Part shown: one piece after another, positions 60,633-64,000 of the stretch | How the letters are laid out: the number at the start of each line of letters is the position of its first letter | How positions within the stretch are numbered: position 1 is the first letter of the stretch | Notes under the pieces: generated by a model | Seen by the model: the letters and a program-made list of their open reading frames with translations, nothing else | Told to the model about the DNA's origin: nothing | The model's database searches: none | Made by a program: the position numbers and the translations under genes | NCBI RefSeq assembly: GCF_001570565.1 | Contig: NZ_BBXE01000013.1 | Location: forward strand, 638,984-702,983 | Source: Herbidospora yilanensis | Lineage (GTDB): Bacteria > Actinomycetota > Actinomycetes > Streptosporangiales > Streptosporangiaceae | DNA length: 64,000 nucleotides | Direction of reading: 5' to 3'

Positions 60633-61370
60633 GTGGTCGTCTACGCGGGACAGGGTGACCCCGAGCGCACACTCGCGCTCCTGTGGCGGACGCCGGGCGA
60701 CGGCCCGCCTAGGCGCGGCCCCAAACCGGCCCTGACCGTCGACGCGATCCTGGCGGCGGGCATCGCGGTGGCCGACGAATCAGGCCTCGACGGCCTGTCG
60801 ATGCGCGCGGTCGGCGAGCGCCTGGGCAAGACGGCGATGGCCCTCTACACCTACGTCCCGACCAAGCGGGAACTGATCGACCTCATGTACGACCACGCCC
60901 ACGCGGGCCTGGTCCCCGGCCTGCCCGGCGACTGGCGGCAGGCGGTCGAGGCCTGGGCCGTGGCCCTCCACGAGCGCTACCTGCGGCATCCGTGGCTGCT
61001 CCAGGTCTCCCACGCCCGCCCGGTCCTGGGCCCCCACGAGCAGACGGTGCTGGAGAGACTGCTGGAGGTCCTCCCGGACGTGGCGGTCAGGGCGACCGTG
61101 AGCGCCCTGTTCAGCCTGGTCAGAGGCTCGGCGAGAACGATCGCGGAAAACCGGGGGGCGGCCGCCGGCACGGGCACGTCCGACCAGGAGTGGTGGACGG
61201 CCAGATCCCGCCTGATGAACGACCTGGTCCCCGACTTCGCGGACCGTTTCCCCAGGTCGGCCGGCCTGCCCCCGGTCGCATGGGACAAGGCCGCCCGCGA
61301 GGCGTTCGCGGGCGGCCTCAACCTGCTACTGGACGGCCTGGAGAACCAGGCCGGCAGACGGAACGGCTAG
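60633..61370 (+). CDS. TetR/AcrR-family transcriptional regulator (TetR_C_1 type)
   Basis: 245 residues from GTG 60633, ten bases after AAGGAG; the ATG at 60591 lies inside the operator. Residues ~10-25 carry the usual GDPERTLALLWR preface, ~35-80 the TetR HTH (VDAILAAGIAVADESGLDGLSMRAVGERLGKTAMALYTYV), and the rest is the ligand-binding TetR_C_1 domain. It should repress the divergent hydrolase gene and itself until an unknown ligand binds. Confidence 0.9.
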   Translation: MVVYAGQGDPERTLALLWRTPGDGPPRRGPKPALTVDAILAAGIAVADESGLDGLSMRAVGERLGKTAMALYTYVPTKRELIDLMYDHAHAGLVPGLPGDWRQAVEAWAVALHERYLRHPWLLQVSHARPVLGPHEQTVLERLLEVLPDVAVRATVSALFSLVRGSARTIAENRGAAAGTGTSDQEWWTARSRLMNDLVPDFADRFPRSAGLPPVAWDKAAREAFAGGLNLLLDGLENQAGRRNG

Positions 61371-61396
61371 CGCCGGACCTTGGGCCGCCCCCCGGA

Positions 61397-62806
61397 TCAG
61401 ACCAGGCGGCGGATGTCTCCGAAGGCACGGTAGAACCCCCCGTTGCCCGACGGCCGGATGCCCTCGACCACATACCGCGCGCCCGGCTCGCGGATCTCGC
61501 GCGGGAACTGCACGTTCCACGCCTCGTACCCGGGGCTGAGCACCCGGATCCGCAACCGGCCGCCCTCGCTGAAGCACTCGACGAGGACGCCGTCGCCCGT
61601 GTCGGTCGTCGTCTCCACGGTCACCGACGGCTCGACGACGGGCAGGGCGGCGGCGATCTTGACATCGCGGGCCTGCGGGACGGTGCCCCCGCGGGCCGCC
61701 GCGATGGCCTGCTCGGTCGCGTCGACGCAGGCCAGCGAGCCGTCGGTGGTCACGATGTAGAGGCGCTCGTCGAGGTACTGCATGGAGAACGCCGAGCCGC
61801 AGCCGGTCGCCAGCTTCCACAACCGGGTCCCGTCGGCGGAGAAGCAGTAGACCGACGAGGAGGAGTCGCCGGCGAAGACGTACTGGCCGCCGGGCGACGT
61901 CGCGCACGAGTAGATCGCCGCGTCGCACCGGTAGACCGCCTCGACCGCGCCGTCGGCCTTGGCCAGCTTGTGGACGGTGCGGCCGGCCGTGCCGGCGTAC
62001 ACCGACTTCTCCTCCTGCCAGCCGAACAGCACGCCGGAGGCGGCGGTCTGGTACCACGCCTGGTTGCCCTGGAGGTCGTAGCGGGCCACGCCGCCGGAGT
62101 GCCCGTGGTAGACGGCGTCGCCGTCGCAGCGCACCATCCACCCGGAGCGGCCGCCGCCGGTGCGGGCCCAGAGGAACTCGTCTTCGTAGTCGATCGTGGT
62201 GATCCGCCCGGAGTCGTCGGAGACCCCCAGCACGCCGTCGGCGATGTCGAGCCAGAAGATGTCGACGTCGGAGGCGATCTCGTACGCCGCCCGCGGCACC
62301 TTCCCGCTCAGGTCGTAGACCTTGCCGTCGTCGCAGCCCGCGTAGATCCAGAAGTCGTCGGCGACGATGCACTTGACCCCGTCGGGCAGCTTGTAGCGCC
62401 CGGTCATCTCCCCTTCGGGGGTCAGCGTGTAGACCTGCCCGGCCTGGTTGCCGACCCAGCAGCGCTCCCGGTCGACGAAGATGCCGAACGCCGCCGAGCC
62501 GCTGGCGAAGCGCCAGAGCACCGGCGCCTGCTGGGCGGTGGAGCGGGTGCTGACGATGGCCCGCCGGGTGACCGCGCGGCGCTGCCGCACGCCCCGGACC
62601 GCCGGGGCGTAGCCCTTCTTGGTCTTCTCCGCGATCTTCTTGGCCGCCGCCGCCCGCGCCTTCTCCTCAGTAGGGAAGTCGGCGACCTTGACCTGCCCGT
62701 TCTCCCCGATCCGGCCGTACGTGACGGTCACCCGCGTCCCCGAGACCACGGCCTCGTAGAACTTGTGCGCCCCGCCGCCTTCCTCGGACAGCTCCAGGTA
62801 CGTCAT
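61397..62806 (-). CDS. WGR-domain protein fused to a PQQ-like beta-propeller
   Basis: 469 residues from ATG 62806 (GGAGG upstream). Residues 1-~70 form a WGR domain: KFYEAVVSGTRVTVTYGRIGENGQ, as in PARP and bacterial DNA-linked proteins (YGRIG replacing WGRIG). Then a Lys/Arg-rich linker, and from ~110 a multi-bladed quinoprotein-like propeller with repeats such as CWVGNQAGQVYTL, YAGCDDGKVYDL, YVFAGDSSSSVYCFSADG and LYIVTTDGSLACVDA. No signal peptide, so it is cytoplasmic. The combination suggests a sensor or scaffold; function unknown. Confidence 0.82.
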   Translation of the reverse strand: MTYLELSEEGGGAHKFYEAVVSGTRVTVTYGRIGENGQVKVADFPTEEKARAAAAKKIAEKTKKGYAPAVRGVRQRRAVTRRAIVSTRSTAQQAPVLWRFASGSAAFGIFVDRERCWVGNQAGQVYTLTPEGEMTGRYKLPDGVKCIVADDFWIYAGCDDGKVYDLSGKVPRAAYEIASDVDIFWLDIADGVLGVSDDSGRITTIDYEDEFLWARTGGGRSGWMVRCDGDAVYHGHSGGVARYDLQGNQAWYQTAASGVLFGWQEEKSVYAGTAGRTVHKLAKADGAVEAVYRCDAAIYSCATSPGGQYVFAGDSSSSVYCFSADGTRLWKLATGCGSAFSMQYLDERLYIVTTDGSLACVDATEQAIAAARGGTVPQARDVKIAAALPVVEPSVTVETTTDTGDGVLVECFSEGGRLRIRVLSPGYEAWNVQFPREIREPGARYVVEGIRPSGNGGFYRAFGDIRRLV

Positions 62807-62936
62807 ATCCCCATTTCCTCCCTTTGATGAGTGATCGCGAGCGTAGGGGAAGTGGCGGACATTTTTTCTTGGTACGCATGTAGAGAACCCGCGCCCGGCT
62901 CCGACCCACTGCTGAAACGACGACTGAGGAGCGGAC

Positions 62937-63500
62937 ATGCGAAAGATCGTTTACTACGTCAACACGTCGCTCGACGGCTACATCGACGGCCCCGGCGCCT
63001 TCGACTGGGCCGAGATGGGCCCCGAACTGTCGGCCTTCTCCGAGGAGCAGACCGACGCCACCGACATCCTGCTCTACGGCAGAGTCGTCTACGGCTGGAT
63101 GGCCTCCTACTGGCCCACCGCCGACCAGGTCAGCGACCACCCGCACGACATCGCCTACGCCCCCAAGTGGCGGTCGAAGGCCAAGGTCGTCGTCTCCGAC
63201 ACCCTGACCGAGGTCCCGGACGACACCCGGATCGTCCGGGGCGCCGACCTGGCCGCCGACCTGACCGCCCTGAAGGGCGAGGGCGACGGGAACATCATGC
63301 TGACCGGCGGCAACGCGCTGGCCTCCACGCTGGCCGGCCTGGGCCTGCTCGACGAGATCGTCGTCGCCGTCCACCCGGTGATCCTCACCGGCGGCACCCC
63401 GCTGCTCAGCGGGGTCAAGGACCGCCTGCGGCTGCGCCTGATCGAGTCCCGGACCTGCGGCTCGGTGACCGTGCACCGCTACGCCCCCGCCGGTTCCTGA
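62937..63500 (+). CDS. Dihydrofolate reductase / RibD C-terminal family reductase
   Basis: 187 residues. Opening RKIVYYVNTSLDGYIDGPGAFDW is typical of the RibD_C/YyaP-type proteins; NIMLTGGNALASTLAGLGLLDEIVVAVHPVILTGGTPLL carries the NADPH-binding and family signature. It is a stand-alone NADPH-dependent reductase of unknown substrate. ATG 62937 follows GAGGAG. Divergent from the WGR gene across 130 bases. Confidence 0.88.
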   Translation: MRKIVYYVNTSLDGYIDGPGAFDWAEMGPELSAFSEEQTDATDILLYGRVVYGWMASYWPTADQVSDHPHDIAYAPKWRSKAKVVVSDTLTEVPDDTRIVRGADLAADLTALKGEGDGNIMLTGGNALASTLAGLGLLDEIVVAVHPVILTGGTPLLSGVKDRLRLRLIESRTCGSVTVHRYAPAGS

Positions 63501-63527
63501 GGGGCCTGCCTGGATAAAGTGCCGGTT

Positions 63528-64000
63528 GTGACGCACACCGAATCGGAAATCGCCTCACAACCGGCTCTCTGGGCCAGGGCCGCCGACCTGGCCGCGAACG
63601 CCCCGCTCCCGCGGCCGGGGGAACGGGTCGCCGTGGTCGGCTGCGGCACGTCCTGGTTCGTCGCCCAGGCGTACGCGGCCCTGCGGGAGTCCGCCGGCCT
63701 GGGCGAGACCGACGCCTTCGCCGCCTCGGAGTTCCCGCTGGGGCGCGGCTACGACCGTGTCCTCGCGCTGACCCGGTCGGGCACCACGACCGAGGTCCTG
63801 GCCCTGCTGAACGCGGTGGAGACGCCGACCGTGGCGATCACCGCCGACCCGGCCACGCCCGTCATGACGGCGGCGGGCGAGGTGATCGTGCTCGACTTCG
63901 CCGACGAACGATCGGTCGTCCAGACCCGCTTCGCGACCACCCAGCTGGCCCTGCTCCGCGCCCACCTGGGCGAAGACCTGACCGGGCCGATCGCCGACGC
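63528..64000 (+). CDS. SIS-domain (sugar isomerase-like) protein, 5' part
   Basis: GTG at 63528; the frame runs off the end of the window after 157 codons. Features of a SIS domain: VAVVGCGTSWFVAQAYA near residue 37 (phosphosugar-binding GCGTS), FAASEFPLGRGYDRVLALTRSGTTTEVL (the SxS/T phosphate loop LTRSGTTTE). This matches AgaS/GlmS isomerase-type proteins acting on amino-sugar phosphates. The C-terminal half and partner genes lie beyond the window. Confidence 0.8.
   Translation, partial: MTHTESEIASQPALWARAADLAANAPLPRPGERVAVVGCGTSWFVAQAYAALRESAGLGETDAFAASEFPLGRGYDRVLALTRSGTTTEVLALLNAVETPTVAITADPATPVMTAAGEVIVLDFADERSVVQTRFATTQLALLRAHLGEDLTGPIAD

Overview
The window is about 64 kb of very GC-rich DNA with dense genes, many GTG starts, 4-bp ATGA/GTGA/TTGA overlaps and actinobacterial synteny (sucC-sucD-perM-like-purN-purH-folD, PspC kinase/regulator pair, DprE1/DprE2). 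This points to a filamentous actinomycete, most likely Streptosporangiales (Streptosporangiaceae). That placement is inferred from gene content, not from a search. No rRNA, tRNA, CRISPR array, transposase or prophage was seen. No gene-free gap exceeds 300 bases; the longest (10700-10937 and 11601-11817) hold intergenic repeats.

Layout. 1-7761: end of an anchored secreted protein, YihY-type membrane protein, trpS, a CNNM/CorC-type membrane protein, galE, a DUF11-type exported protein, and a Ser/Thr kinase fused to an extracellular family-3 solute-binding domain. 7925-19067: central metabolism and purine block: icd, a citrate synthase with a coupled DUF3017 gene, an FHA-HTH protein, folD, purH, purN, a PerM/DUF6350-like membrane protein, sucD and sucC. 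19282-27740: a lone B12-binding domain, a secreted protein, amidohydrolase, pcrA, PIG-L deacetylase, CPBP protease, zinc metallopeptidase lipoprotein and a glutamate-cysteine ligase family protein. 27768-32077: an envelope-stress type PspC histidine kinase/LuxR regulator pair facing a PspC/LiaF-like gene, with a three-half-site palindrome between them, then a CoxG/SRPBCC protein.

32170-50674 is an envelope-glycan island: two large glycosyltransferase/CDP-glycerol glycerophosphotransferase fusions, a GT4, a GT2, a polysialyltransferase-like protein, a Stealth-type sugar-phosphate transferase, a CDP-alcohol phosphatidyltransferase overlapping a tandem pair of sulfotransferases, a HigBA-like toxin-antitoxin module, DprE1/DprE2, a polysaccharide deacetylase and an acyltransferase-3. 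Together they suggest a teichoic-acid-like or glycosyl-phosphate polymer, possibly sulfated, acylated or arabinosylated; the product cannot be read from sequence. 50700-64000 returns to metabolism and regulation: guaA, succinate-semialdehyde dehydrogenase, a second Ser/Thr kinase (with a propeller-like sensor region) beside a beta-propeller lipoprotein, glpD, a hydrolase divergent from its probable TetR regulator with a clear operator, a WGR-propeller protein, a RibD/DHFR-like reductase and the start of a SIS-domain protein.

The most noteworthy items are the kinase/solute-binding fusion, the CDP-alcohol transferase/double sulfotransferase cassette inside the glycan island, a family of ~58-bp intergenic palindromic repeats (two single copies and one tandem array), and several well-formed operators or hairpins in divergent promoters (29629-29661, 32133-32162, 39610-39638, 60581-60610).
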